Source: JAVKSM01 sp039583705
GTDB taxonomy: Bacteria; Actinomycetota; Actinomycetes; Mycobacteriales; Pseudonocardiaceae
Direction of reading: 5' to 3'
Length of the DNA stretch: 64,000 nt
Assembly (NCBI GenBank): GCA_039583705.1
Contig: JAVKSM010000001.1
Span: 1-64,000 of the forward strand
The translations under genes and the position numbers were made by a program. Positions 7,802 through 16,822 of the stretch are shown piece by piece; position 1 is the first letter of the stretch; every line of letters starts with the position of its first letter. The notes below the pieces were generated by a model. It was not told the origin of the DNA, did not search any database, and saw only the letters and a program-made list of their open reading frames with translations.

Positions 7802-9009
7802 CGGACACCTCCGGGCAACCTGGGCAACCCGGGCAACCCGGGCAAAAGTGGCAACAATGGTGGCTGCGGCGTCCCGGTGCCCGGCTGGCTCGGCGCCCCC
7901 GGCATCACCTCCGGTGGGATCGGCGCCCCCGGCATCACCTCCGGTGGGCTCGGCGCCCCCGGCAACACGTCCGGTGGGATCGGCGATGCGGCGTTGGTGA
8001 GGTTGCGCACCGTCGTGGTCAGGTCGAGGTCGAGCCGGGCGTAGAGGTTGGTGTAGTCGCCCTTCACCGCATTCGCCGCCTGGTCGGTGAACGGGAAGGT
8101 CAGCAGGAGCTGCAGCGCCTTGGGCAGCGTGTCACCGGCCTCGGCCAGGTTGCCGAGCACCGGCTGCAACGCGTCGAGGTCGGCTACCAGGTCGGCGTGG
8201 CTGCGGTTGACGACGTCGGTGGCCACCCCGGAGAGCCGGTCCAGCGCCTGCAGCATCCCGACGAGGTCGTGCCGCTCCTGCTCCAGCACGGCCAGGCCGG
8301 GGCCGAGGCCGTCGATCACCCTGGCGATCTGGCCGCGTTGCGTGTCGAGCGTCGCCGAGAGCCGGTTCAACGAGTCCAGCGCCCGGCCGATCTCGGAGCG
8401 CTGCGCGTCGAGACCGCTGGTGAGGGTGCCCACCTGGGTGAGCAGATCCCGCAACTGCGCCTCGTTGCCGGAGGTGGCGGTGTTGAGCTCGTGGGCGATC
8501 GTGCGCAGCTTCTCCAGGCCGCCGCCGTTGAGCAGCAGCGACAGCGCGCCCAGCACCTCCTCCACCTGCACGGTGCGGCCGGTGCGCGCCAACCCGATCA
8601 CCGCACCGTCGCGCAGCCGGCCCTGGGGAGGCGCTCCGGTCGGCGCCCGTAGCTCGACGTACTTCTCCCCGAGCAGGCTGGACTGGCGCAGCTCGGCCTC
8701 GGCGTTGGCTGGCAGCACCACGGCTCCGTTGACCTCGACGCCGACCTTCGCGGTCCAACCGTCCGGGCCGAGGCCGATGTCGGTGACCTTTCCGACCGCC
8801 ACGTCGTTGACCTTGACCGCGGCCTGTGGCACCAGGTCCAGGACGTCGCGGAACATCACCGTCACGTGGTAGGGGTGCGAGCCGAGGTCCGCCCCGCCCG
8901 GCAACGGCACCTCGGACAGCCCGGTGAACTGGCAGCCCCCGACGGCGCATGACACCGCAAGTGCCGCCGCCGCGGCGGCGAGCCGGCGGGGGGTCAGTGG
9001 GACTCTCAC
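7798..9009 (-). CDS. mceE: MCE family lipoprotein MceE
   Basis: This 403-aa protein has a signal peptide and lipobox VGGC (Cys about residue 26), as expected for MceE, the lipoprotein of the series. The MCE domain follows (VTVMFRDVLDLVPQAAVKVN, VGKVTDIG, LGEKYVELRAP), then a helical needle region and a Pro-rich tail with three in-frame copies of a 10-residue unit (IPPEVMPGAP type). The start overlaps the mceD stop by four bases. Function is lipid import as part of the MCE tube, anchored in the membrane. Confidence 0.9.
   Translation of the reverse strand: MRVPLTPRRLAAAAAALAVSCAVGGCQFTGLSEVPLPGGADLGSHPYHVTVMFRDVLDLVPQAAVKVNDVAVGKVTDIGLGPDGWTAKVGVEVNGAVVLPANAEAELRQSSLLGEKYVELRAPTGAPPQGRLRDGAVIGLARTGRTVQVEEVLGALSLLLNGGGLEKLRTIAHELNTATSGNEAQLRDLLTQVGTLTSGLDAQRSEIGRALDSLNRLSATLDTQRGQIARVIDGLGPGLAVLEQERHDLVGMLQALDRLSGVATDVVNRSHADLVADLDALQPVLGNLAEAGDTLPKALQLLLTFPFTDQAANAVKGDYTNLYARLDLDLTTTVRNLTNAASPIPPDVLPGAPSPPEVMPGAPIPPEVMPGAPSQPGTGTPQPPLLPLLPGLPGLPRLPGGVR
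7891..7980. repeat. Three 30-bp in-frame tandem repeats in mceE
   Basis: Three consecutive 30-bp units (7891-7920, 7921-7950, 7951-7980) differ by a few bases. They encode three copies of a Pro-rich decapeptide in the MceE C-terminal tail. Unit length keeps the frame, so copy number could vary without breaking the gene. Confidence 0.85.
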
Positions 9010-10217
9010 CCGCCGCCCCCCAGGGGAGTACCGGGAACCGGCGCCGTCACGCCGGGGATCATGGGAAGCTGGCCGCGCTGCAGTTGGCTCAGGATCTGCG
9101 CCGGGTTGACCGCCGGCAGCGCGCCGCCGAGCTTCTTGACCAGGTCGGCGCAGGCCGAGACGAGTTCGGGTGGCGCGTGCACCCCCAACCCGTCTGGACC
9201 GTTGACCAGCTTGCAGACGAGCAGGCCCGGGTTGGCCAGCTCGTTGAGGTCGGGCCGGACGTCGAGCGTCGCGGACGCGGGGTTGTAGGCGTTGCTCAGG
9301 TTGCCCAGCGCCGCGGGGGCCACGTCGAGCACCTCCGTCAGCGCCGCACGCTGCTGCACGAGGATGTCGCTGATCGAGGCCAGCTTGCCGACGTCGGTGC
9401 GCAGCAGGTCGCGGTTGTCCCGGACGAAAGCCGCGACCTCGGTCAGCGCCACGGAGAGCTGCGCCAACGCACTGGAGAGGTTGGTGCGCTCGGCGGCGAG
9501 GAAGCCCGCCACGTCGGTGAGCTGGCTGTTGAGCGCCCGGACCTGGGCGTCGCTTGCGGCCAGCGTCGAGACGAACCGCTGCAGGTTGTCCACCGTGCCG
9601 AACAGGTCCTGCCGGTTGTCCGACAGCGTCCCGACCGCCCGCGACAGGTCGCCGATCGTGGTGTTGAGCAGTTGCCCGTTGCCCGCCAGGTTCGCCGCGC
9701 CGACGTTGATGAGGTCGGAAAGCGCGCCGGTGCGGTTGGCGCCCTGCGGGCCCAGCGCCCGCGACAGCGTGTCCAGGCTGGCGTAGACCTGGTCCAGTTC
9801 CACCGGGACCGCCGTGCGGGACTGCGGGATGACCGCGCCGTCGGCCATCTTCGGGCCCCCGGTGTAGGCCGGCACGAGCTGGATGTAGCGGCCGCTGACC
9901 AGGCTGGGCGCGATGACCGCGGCTTTCGCGTCAGCCGGTACGTCGACGCCGTCGTCGACGTGCATGACGACCTTCACCGTCGACCCCATCGGGAGGATCG
10001 AGTCGATCGTGCCGACCTTGACGCCGAGCACGCGCACGTCGGAGCCGGAGTAGATCCCGATCGTCTGGTCGAAGAAGGCGGTGATCGTCCGGCCGCTGGG
10101 GCGGAGGAACGCGTACCAGACCGCGGCCGCGACGACCAGGGCGAGCACGACGAGGACCGCGATCACCCGGGTCAGGTTGCTCCGCAACGCGGCGAGCCGC
10201 GGGGGCATCCGTCGCAT
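9006..10217 (-). CDS. mceD: MCE family protein MceD
   Basis: This 403-aa protein has an N-terminal TM helix (VIAVLVVLALVVAAAVWYAF) and the MCE domain (TITAFFDQTIGIYSGSDVRV, LGVKVGTID, GRYIQLVPAY), then long helices with repeated leucine/asparagine pattern and a short Pro/Gly tail. It overlaps mceE by four bases and abuts mceC. It is a structural subunit of the MCE lipid-transfer tube. Confidence 0.9.
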   Translation of the reverse strand: MRRMPPRLAALRSNLTRVIAVLVVLALVVAAAVWYAFLRPSGRTITAFFDQTIGIYSGSDVRVLGVKVGTIDSILPMGSTVKVVMHVDDGVDVPADAKAAVIAPSLVSGRYIQLVPAYTGGPKMADGAVIPQSRTAVPVELDQVYASLDTLSRALGPQGANRTGALSDLINVGAANLAGNGQLLNTTIGDLSRAVGTLSDNRQDLFGTVDNLQRFVSTLAASDAQVRALNSQLTDVAGFLAAERTNLSSALAQLSVALTEVAAFVRDNRDLLRTDVGKLASISDILVQQRAALTEVLDVAPAALGNLSNAYNPASATLDVRPDLNELANPGLLVCKLVNGPDGLGVHAPPELVSACADLVKKLGGALPAVNPAQILSQLQRGQLPMIPGVTAPVPGTPLGGGG

Positions 10218-11251
10218 CAGCCACCACCTCCAGGGGTGCCGGCGCCGGGCGCCGGGGGGACGGGGGTGCCGGCGCCGGGCGCCGGGGGGACGGGGGTGCC
10301 GAGCGCCGGCGGCAGCAGGTCGACGATGTAGGTGTCGAACCAGCGGCCGTTGCCGAGGGTGTTGGTGAACAGCCGGACGAACGGTGCCAGCAACGCCATC
10401 CCGTGGGAGAGGTTCGCCTGGTTGCGCGCCAGCACGGTGAGCACCCCGTCGAGCGCGTCGAGTGCCGGCTTGAGCTGGGCGTTGTTGTCGTTGACCAGGC
10501 CCCGCAACTGCACCGCCAGCGCCTGGGTGTTCCGGAGCAGGGTGTCGATCGCCTGCTCGCGGATGCGGACCTCGGCGAGCAGCAGGTTGCCGTCGGAGAT
10601 CAGCTTCCGGACCTCGGCGTCGCGGTCGGCCAGCACCTGGGTGACGCTGCGGGTGTTCGCGAGCAGCGCGGTGAGCGCAGCGTCCCGGGCGGAGATCGTG
10701 GTCGACAGCCGGCTGAGCCCGCTCAGCGCGCCGCGCACGTCCTGGGGGGCGCCGCGAAGGGCGTTCGAGAGGGTCTGAAAGCTCTGTGCGAGCTGGTCGG
10801 TGTTGATGTCGCCGACGGTGGCTGCCAGGCCACTGAACGCCTGGATGACGTCGTAGGGCGCCTGGGTCCGGCTGCGCGGGATCGGCTGGCGTGGGTCCAG
10901 CGGTGCGTCGCCGACCGGGTCGACCGCCAGGTACTTCTGCCCCAGCAAGGTCTTGATCTCGATGGCGGCGGCGGACCGGTCCCCGATCCAGGCGTTTCCG
11001 ACCTGGAACGAGACGACCACGTCGGAATCCTCCAGCGAGACCCCCGTCACCCTGCCGACCTTGACTCCGGCGACCCGCACCTCGTCGCCGGGCACCAACC
11101 CGCCCGCCTCGCTGAACAGCGCCGTGTAGGTGGTGCCGCCGCCGACGATCGGCAGATCCTGGATGGTGAAGGCCGCGAGCAGCACCAGCCCGAGCACCGT
11201 GAGGCCGACGATGCCGATCGGGATCGGGTTGCGCTCCCGGAACGGCTTCAC
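10217..11251 (-). CDS. mceC: MCE family protein MceC
   Basis: Start GTG 11251 is chosen because it overlaps the mceB stop (GTGA) and is followed by the expected short N-terminus and TM helix (GIVGLTVLGLVLLAAFTI); an upstream in-frame codon would add an unrelated Arg-rich leader. The 344-aa product has an MCE domain (YTALFSEAGGLVPGDEVRV, AGVKVGRVTG, GQKYLAVDP), a helical region and a Pro/Gly/Ala tail built from 30-bp DNA repeats. It is a subunit of the MCE transporter. Confidence 0.9.
   Translation of the reverse strand: MKPFRERNPIPIGIVGLTVLGLVLLAAFTIQDLPIVGGGTTYTALFSEAGGLVPGDEVRVAGVKVGRVTGVSLEDSDVVVSFQVGNAWIGDRSAAAIEIKTLLGQKYLAVDPVGDAPLDPRQPIPRSRTQAPYDVIQAFSGLAATVGDINTDQLAQSFQTLSNALRGAPQDVRGALSGLSRLSTTISARDAALTALLANTRSVTQVLADRDAEVRKLISDGNLLLAEVRIREQAIDTLLRNTQALAVQLRGLVNDNNAQLKPALDALDGVLTVLARNQANLSHGMALLAPFVRLFTNTLGNGRWFDTYIVDLLPPALGTPVPPAPGAGTPVPPAPGAGTPGGGG
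10231..10290. repeat. 30-bp tandem repeat in the mceC tail
   Basis: Two near-identical 30-bp units (10231-10260, 10261-10290) plus a partial third encode a repeated TPVPPAPGAG-type decapeptide at the C-terminus of MceC. The unit is in frame. Confidence 0.8.
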
Positions 11252-12270
11252 GGCGCGCACCTCGGCTCGTTGGTCTGGATCGTCGGCAGGTTCACCGGGG
11301 TGCCGCCGACGCTGAAACCCCCGGTGAGGTCGCAGAGGTAGAAGTTGAACCACGACCCGTAGCTGGCGGTGCGCCCCAGCGTCTCCAGCTTGACCGGCAG
11401 GTTGCCGAGGAAGTTCTCGACCAGGGCGCGGTTGTCGTCGAGGGTGGTCGACACCGTGCCGAGGGCGGTGATGTCGCCCCGCAGCGGTGGGCGGGCGTCG
11501 GCGAGCAGGCTCGAGGTGGCGCCTGCGAGGTCGCCGATCGAGCTGATCGCGGAGCCGATCGCCGCGCGGTCGCTGGCCAGCCCGCTGACCAACTGCTGGA
11601 GCGCCACGACCAGGGCGGAGAGCTGGGCGTCACGCTGGTTGACGGTGTCCAGCACGCTGTTGAGGTTGGTGATGAGCGAGCCGATCACCTGGTCGCGGTC
11701 GGCGATCGAGCTGGTGAGCGAGGCGGTGTGCGCGAGCAGGTCGTCGATCGTCCCGCCCTCGCCCTGCAGCACCTGGATGATCTCGTAGGAGAGCTGGTTG
11801 ACCTCGTCCGGGCTCAGTGCCACCAGCAGCGGCTTGAAGCCGTTGAACAGCACGGTGAGGTTGAGCGCCGGGTGGGTCTGCTGCAGGGGGATCACGGCGC
11901 CCGGCTTGAGCGTGGCGCCGACCGGGCCAGGACCCTGCTCCACCGCCAGGTACCGCTGCCCGACGAGGTTGCGGTACCTGACGGTCAGATTCGTCGAGGC
12001 CGGCAGCGGCCGATCGGAGTCGACGGTGAAGCCGACCTCGGCCAGCCGCCGGTCCACGACGTCGATGCTCGTCACCTTGCCGACGGGCACGCCGGCGATC
12101 CGGACGTCGTCGCCGACGAGCAGGCCGGCCACGTCGGTGAACCGGGCCTTGTACCCCGCGGTGCTCCGGAAATTGATGGTGGCGATGGTCGCCGCCACCA
12201 GCGCCGTGGCGATCACCGTGACCACTGTGAATATGATCATCTTGGTGAGCGGCCCGGCGATGCTCCTCAT
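11248..12270 (-). CDS. mceB: MCE family protein MceB
   Basis: ATG 12270 overlaps the mceA stop (ATGA). The frame is open far upstream but only as a shadow of mceA. The 340-aa product has a TM helix (MIIFTVVTVIATALVAATIA), an MCE domain (YKARFTDVAGLLVGDDVRIA, GVPVGKVTSI, GQRYLAVEQG), long helices, and the C-terminal YGSWFNFYLCDL region typical of MceB/MceC proteins. It is part of the lipid-transport tube. Confidence 0.9.
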   Translation of the reverse strand: MRSIAGPLTKMIIFTVVTVIATALVAATIATINFRSTAGYKARFTDVAGLLVGDDVRIAGVPVGKVTSIDVVDRRLAEVGFTVDSDRPLPASTNLTVRYRNLVGQRYLAVEQGPGPVGATLKPGAVIPLQQTHPALNLTVLFNGFKPLLVALSPDEVNQLSYEIIQVLQGEGGTIDDLLAHTASLTSSIADRDQVIGSLITNLNSVLDTVNQRDAQLSALVVALQQLVSGLASDRAAIGSAISSIGDLAGATSSLLADARPPLRGDITALGTVSTTLDDNRALVENFLGNLPVKLETLGRTASYGSWFNFYLCDLTGGFSVGGTPVNLPTIQTNEPRCAP

Positions 12271-13601
12271 CGCAGCGTCACCTCGGTCCCGCGCAACAGC
12301 CCGCCCACCAGGAAGCTCGCCCACGAGGGCACCTGGGCGGGGGTGCGTCCCATGCCGGGCGCGAGCAGCTCGGCGATGAGCTCCTGCTCCCCCGGCGAGT
12401 TGGCCGGGCCCAGGTCGGTGGGGTCGAACGCCTGCGGACTGGTCAACCCGGCCGGGGGACCGGCCCGGGGACCGGTCAGCGGAGCTTGCGGGCTCGTCGG
12501 CAGGACCGCGGGAGGCGGGTGGGAGCCGTCCTGGATGGGGCCGCCGGGCGGGTACTGCCGGGCCGGGCCGACGAACTGGTAGCAGCGCGGGCCCCGGTTG
12601 TCCAGGTAGCGCGGCTCGTCTCCCGGCACGTACTTGCCGCGGTTCTGCGTGATCTCCAGGTCGATGTGCAGCCGGTCGTCGCGGAAGGCGTCGTCGACGC
12701 GCGGCACGAGGCTGGTGAGCTGTGCCAGCACACAGGGGAACTCGGGGCTGTAGCGGGCCAGCACCTGCAGGGTCGAGCGGCTGTCCGCCGCCAGGCCGAT
12801 GATGTCGTTGCGGTTGGCCGCCAGGAAGTCCCGCAGCGTCCCGGCGGTGGTGGTCAGGCTGCGGAACGTCCGGTCGAGGTTGGCGCGCTCGTCGACGATC
12901 GTCTTGCTGGTCGTGGTGAGCTCCGACAGTGCCGCGACGAGATCGGGCGCCGCCTTGGTGTAGGTGTTGCCCAGGTCGGCCAGCCCGCTGATGTCGGCGG
13001 TGAGGTCGGGCAGCGCGGGGTTGAGCGCTCGGAGGTAGTGGTCGAGCTTGACCAGGGTGGCGCCGAGCTCGCCGCCGCGCCCGCTCAGCGCCGCCGAGAT
13101 CGCACCGAGGGTCTCGGAGAGCTGTTGCGGCGCCACCGCCTGCAGCAACGGCAGCAGGTTGTCCAGCACGGTCTCCAACTGGATCGCGCTCGTCGAACGG
13201 TCCTGGGGGATGACCTGACCGGCGCTCAGGTGCTCCGGCGACGGGTTGGGCGGGACCTGCAGCGCCACGTAGCGCTCCCCGAACAGGGTCTTGGGCAGCA
13301 GCTGGGCGTCGACATTCGCCGGGATGACCGCGGCGTACTGCGGCTGGATCGCGAGGTCGAGCACCGCCCCGTTGCCCTCGCTGCGCACGTCGCGGACCTC
13401 GCCGACGATCACACCGCGGACCTTGACGTCGGACTGCGCCTGCAACTGGTTGCCGAGGTGGTCGGTGCGCAGGGTCACCGGAACCACGTCGGCGAAGGTC
13501 TTGCGGTAGATCGCGACGCACAGGCCGAGGATCAGCGCGAACACCACGAGCATGACGAGCCCGAGCAGCCGCCGGCGCGCCGTTGCGATGCCCGCCCTCA
13601 T
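12267..13601 (-). CDS. mceA: MCE family protein MceA
   Basis: ATG 13601 overlaps the yrbEB stop (ATGA). This 444-aa protein has a TM helix (LLGLVMLVVFALILGLCVAI), an MCE domain (VPVTLRTDHLGNQLQAQSDV, KVRGVIVGEVRDV, GERYVALQVP) and a long helical stretch. Its PEFPCVLAQL segment and RCYQFVG region mark the usual C-terminal MceA features, and a Pro-rich tail follows. It is the first of six paralogous MCE subunits. Confidence 0.9.
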   Translation of the reverse strand: MRAGIATARRRLLGLVMLVVFALILGLCVAIYRKTFADVVPVTLRTDHLGNQLQAQSDVKVRGVIVGEVRDVRSEGNGAVLDLAIQPQYAAVIPANVDAQLLPKTLFGERYVALQVPPNPSPEHLSAGQVIPQDRSTSAIQLETVLDNLLPLLQAVAPQQLSETLGAISAALSGRGGELGATLVKLDHYLRALNPALPDLTADISGLADLGNTYTKAAPDLVAALSELTTTSKTIVDERANLDRTFRSLTTTAGTLRDFLAANRNDIIGLAADSRSTLQVLARYSPEFPCVLAQLTSLVPRVDDAFRDDRLHIDLEITQNRGKYVPGDEPRYLDNRGPRCYQFVGPARQYPPGGPIQDGSHPPPAVLPTSPQAPLTGPRAGPPAGLTSPQAFDPTDLGPANSPGEQELIAELLAPGMGRTPAQVPSWASFLVGGLLRGTEVTLR

Positions 13602-14437
13602 CCGCTGATCCTCACGGTCGTCGTCGTGCCCCAGATCGCGAGGGTGAGGAACACGTCGAGGATGTTGAACACGACGAACGAGGTGCGCACCGCCCGGCCG
13701 ACGGCGACCCCCACCCCGGCCGGCCCGCCGGTCGCACGGTAGCCGTAGTAGCAGTGCACGAGGATCACGGTGACGGCGAACACCAGCACCTTGCCGAAGG
13801 ACCACAGGATGTCCACCGGCGGCAGGAAGAGGTTGAAGTAGTGGTCGTAGGTGCCGGTCGACTGCCCGTAGACCACCGTGACGAGGGTGCGGGAGGCCAG
13901 GTAGGAGGCCAGCAGGCCGATGACGTAGAGCGGGATCACCGCGACGAAGCCGGCGACCACCCGGGTGGTGACGAGGTACGGCAGGCTCGGCACCGCCATG
14001 ACCTCGAGCGCGTCGATCTCCTCGGAGACCCGCATCGCGCCGAGCTGCGCTGTGAAGCCGGCGCCGACCGTCGCGGAGAGCCCGAGCGCCGCGACCAGCG
14101 GCGACACCTCGCGGGTGTTGAAGTAGGCCGAGAGGAAGCCGGCGAAGGCCGAGGTCCCGAGCTGGTTGAGAGCGGCGTAGCCCTGGATGCCGACGACGCC
14201 TCCGGTGAGGAAGGTCAGCGCGGCGACGACGACGACGGTGCCGCCGATGACGGCCAGTGCTCCGCTGCCGAAGGCCACCTCGCCCAGCAGCCGAAGCACC
14301 TCCCTGAAGTAGCGGCGTAGCCCTCGGGGCACCCACAGCAGGGCGCGGACGAAAAACGAGAGCTGGTCGCCAAGGGTGTCGAGGATGCTGAGCGGAGCGG
14401 TGACGATGCGCCGGACGCGCGCGGGGACCGTGGCCAT
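13598..14437 (-). CDS. yrbEB: MlaE/YrbE family permease YrbEB
   Basis: This 279-aa integral membrane permease of the MlaE/YrbE family has five or six hydrophobic segments. The conserved loop AMRVSEEIDALEVMAVPSLP contacts the ATPase in this family. It starts one base after the yrbEA stop and overlaps mceA. With YrbEA it should form the transmembrane core that couples Mkl ATP hydrolysis to lipid movement through the MCE proteins. Confidence 0.92.
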   Translation of the reverse strand: MATVPARVRRIVTAPLSILDTLGDQLSFFVRALLWVPRGLRRYFREVLRLLGEVAFGSGALAVIGGTVVVVAALTFLTGGVVGIQGYAALNQLGTSAFAGFLSAYFNTREVSPLVAALGLSATVGAGFTAQLGAMRVSEEIDALEVMAVPSLPYLVTTRVVAGFVAVIPLYVIGLLASYLASRTLVTVVYGQSTGTYDHYFNLFLPPVDILWSFGKVLVFAVTVILVHCYYGYRATGGPAGVGVAVGRAVRTSFVVFNILDVFLTLAIWGTTTTVRISG

Positions 14438-14438
14438 G

Positions 14439-15233
14439 TCAGGACGTCTTCGGAGGCACGATCTGCAGGTACACCGCGGTGAGCACGAAGTTGATGACGA
14501 ACAGGAGCAGGAAAGTGATCACGACGGCCTGGTTCACCGCGTCTCCCACGCCCTTGGGACCGGCCGCCGGGTGCAGCCCGCGGTAGGCCGCCACGATCCC
14601 CGCCGTGAAGCCGAACAGCACCGCCTTGATCTCACTGATATAGAGGTCCGGTAGCTGTGCCAGCGCCGAGAAGCTCGCGACGTACGCGCCCGGCGTGCCC
14701 CCTTGCAGGATGACGTTGAAGTAGTAGCCGCCGGCCACGCCGACGACGGTGACCAGACCGTTGAGCAGGACTGCGACGACGATCGCGGCGAGTACCCGAG
14801 GCACGACGAGGCGCTGGATCGGGGAGACGCCGAGCACCTCCATCGCGTCGATCTCCTCGCGGATCGTCCGGGCGCCCAGGTCGGCGCAGATCGCCGAGCC
14901 GCCGGCCCCGGCGACCAGCAGCGCAGTGATCACCGGAGCGCCCTGCTGCACGATGGCGAGGACGCTGGCCGCGCCGGTGAACGACTGGGCGCCGAACTGC
15001 CGGACGAGCGAGCCGACCTGCAGCGCGATGACCGCGCCGAAGGAGATCGACACCAGTGCCGCCGGCAGGATCGTCACGCTCGCCAGGAACCAGCTCTGCT
15101 GGATGAGCTCGCGGAGCTGGAACGGCCGGCGGAAGGTCATCCGGACGGTGTCGAGGCCGAGGGCGAACATCCGGCCCGTCTGCCGCAGCGCGGCGACACC
15201 GGGAAAGCCCACGAGTCCCTGTCTGGGCGTCAC
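14439..15233 (-). CDS. yrbEA: MlaE/YrbE family permease YrbEA
   Basis: This 264-aa MlaE/YrbE permease carries the family signature LGARTIREEIDAMEVLGVSP, a coupling-helix segment, and hydrophobic helices such as ILAAIVVAVLLNGLVTVVGV-type segments. GTG 15233 overlaps the mkl stop by GTGA, so the ATPase and permease are translationally coupled. Confidence 0.92.
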   Translation of the reverse strand: MTPRQGLVGFPGVAALRQTGRMFALGLDTVRMTFRRPFQLRELIQQSWFLASVTILPAALVSISFGAVIALQVGSLVRQFGAQSFTGAASVLAIVQQGAPVITALLVAGAGGSAICADLGARTIREEIDAMEVLGVSPIQRLVVPRVLAAIVVAVLLNGLVTVVGVAGGYYFNVILQGGTPGAYVASFSALAQLPDLYISEIKAVLFGFTAGIVAAYRGLHPAAGPKGVGDAVNQAVVITFLLLFVINFVLTAVYLQIVPPKTS

Positions 15234-16246
15234 GGTCGGCCGTCCGGCACGCCGTGGCGCTGACGGTCCTCGTCGGCCAGCGACTCGATGATCTCCTGCT
15301 GGGCCTTGGCGGGCAACTCGTGCAGGATCCGCATCACCCGGTCTTTGCGCCGACTCACCGCCTTGCGCTCCGCACCGTCGGAGGGCGTCAACTGTGGCTC
15401 GATGCCACCCCCGGCATGTGTCGGGAGGGCAAGACCTCTGGCCTCGGCCTCCCGTGCCTCGGCCGCCATCTGTGCGGTGTCCTTCTCCTCGCTCATCCCG
15501 ATCGGGCCCTGCCGCCGGCCGTGGAGGAACTGGTCCACCGCCGGCTCCTCGCTCGTGAGCAGGACCTCCCGGGGGCCGAACATCACCAGGTTGCGGCGGA
15601 ACAGCATCCCGATGTTGTCGGGAAGCGTCCGCGCCGTCCCGATGTCGTGGGTGACGATGAGGAAGGTGGAGTCGGTCGCTGCGTTGAGGTCGACGATGAG
15701 TTGGTTGAGGTAGGCGGTGCGCACCGGGTCGAGGCCCGAGTCGGGCTCGTCGAACAGCACGATCTCCGGATCGAGCACCAGCGCCCGGGCCAGCCCCGCC
15801 CGCTTGCGCATCCCGCCGGAGATCTCACCGGGCAGCTTGGCCTCCGCGCCCCGCAGTCCGACCATGTCCATCTTCTCCATGACGATGGTCCTGATCTCGG
15901 ACTCGGACCTGCGGGTGTGCTCGCGCAGCGGAAAGGCGATGTTGTCGAACAGGTTCATCGAGCCGAACAGGGCGCCGTCCTGGAAGAGCACCCCGAAAAG
16001 CTTGCGGATCTCGTAGAGCCGGCGCTCGCTGCAGCGCACCAGGTCGGTGTCGTGGATGACGATCGTGCCGCGCTCCGGCTTGATCAGACCGATCAGCGAC
16101 TTGAGGAACACCGACTTGCCGGTGCCGGACGGGCCCAGCAGCACCGAGATCTCCCCGGGTGGCAGCGTCAGCGTCACATCCGACCAGATGTTCTGCTTCC
16201 CGAAGCTCTTCGACAGGTTCTCGACGACGACCTCGACGCCAGCCAC
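15230..16246 (-). CDS. mkl: ABC transporter ATP-binding protein Mkl/MceG-like
   Basis: This 338-aa MCE-type ATPase has Walker A GPSGTGKS, signature PGEISGGMRKRAGLARA, Walker B IVLFDEPDSGLDP and the switch His in VTHDIG. A C-terminal extension (GPIGMSEEKD, ERKAVSRRKDRV) matches the mycobacterial Mkl/MceG type. GTG 16246 is preferred over GTG 16267: GGAGGG lies seven bases upstream, and it gives the short MAGVEV N-terminus seen in relatives. It lies 98 bases after rplL and overlaps yrbEA, so it probably heads, or continues into, the mce operon. It powers lipid import. Confidence 0.9.
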   Translation of the reverse strand: MAGVEVVVENLSKSFGKQNIWSDVTLTLPPGEISVLLGPSGTGKSVFLKSLIGLIKPERGTIVIHDTDLVRCSERRLYEIRKLFGVLFQDGALFGSMNLFDNIAFPLREHTRRSESEIRTIVMEKMDMVGLRGAEAKLPGEISGGMRKRAGLARALVLDPEIVLFDEPDSGLDPVRTAYLNQLIVDLNAATDSTFLIVTHDIGTARTLPDNIGMLFRRNLVMFGPREVLLTSEEPAVDQFLHGRRQGPIGMSEEKDTAQMAAEAREAEARGLALPTHAGGGIEPQLTPSDGAERKAVSRRKDRVMRILHELPAKAQQEIIESLADEDRQRHGVPDGRP

Positions 16247-16344
16247 CTCGTGTCCCTCCGAGCCCACCCCCGGCCGTCCGCGAGGACGGCCGGCACAGGT
16301 TACCCGTGCGTAGGCTCAAGGGCCCCGACGCCCCCCTCCCGGGC

Positions 16345-16734
16345 TCAGGTCAAGCTGACCTTCGCGCCGGCCTCTTCGAGCTTGGCTCTGGCGGCGTCGG
16401 CCGCGTCCTTGGCCACGTTCTCCAGGATGGGCTTGGGCGCGCTCTCGACCAGGTCCTTGGCCTCCTTGAGGCCCAACCCGGAGACGATCTCCCGGACCAC
16501 CTTGATGACCTGGATCTTCTTCTCCCCCGCGGCCTCGAGGACGACAGTGAACTCGTCCTTCTCCTCGGGTGCGGGAGCGCCGTTGCCAGCGGCGGCTGGC
16601 GCGGCAGCCACCGCGACCGGCGCCGCCGCGGTGACCTCGAAGGTCTCCTCGAACTTCTTCACGAACTCCGAGAGCTCGAGCAACGTCATCTCCCTGAACG
16701 CGTCGAGCAGCTCGTCGGTGCTGAGCTTCGCCAT
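16345..16734 (-). CDS. rplL: 50S ribosomal protein L7/L12
   Basis: This 129-aa protein has an N-terminal dimerisation domain ([20 protein letters not shown]), an Ala-rich hinge and the C-terminal factor-binding domain ([31 protein letters not shown]). ATG 16734 follows a GGAAGGA-type site; the open frame above it is non-coding. It forms the ribosomal stalk with L10 and recruits translation factors. It lies 88 bases after rplJ, the usual rplJL pair. Confidence 0.97.
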   Translation of the reverse strand: MAKLSTDELLDAFREMTLLELSEFVKKFEETFEVTAAAPVAVAAAPAAAGNGAPAPEEKDEFTVVLEAAGEKKIQVIKVVREIVSGLGLKEAKDLVESAPKPILENVAKDAADAARAKLEEAGAKVSLT

Positions 16735-16822
16735 CGTGGCGGGGTCCTTCCTTGGTTCTCGGGTTCTGGTTCTCCGGTCCTGCTTCTCCGGGCAGGGTCG
16801 GCGGGTTTCTGGATCGGTCCGA

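Noticed and set aside
7891..7980. Regular 30-bp repeats considered as a CRISPR array
   Set aside because: Units are contiguous without spacers and translate in frame as a Pro-rich tail of MceE.
11248..13521. MceB as a 757-aa protein starting upstream
   Set aside because: The N-terminal half is an Arg/Gly-rich shadow of mceA; the ATGA overlap at 12270 gives the proper start.
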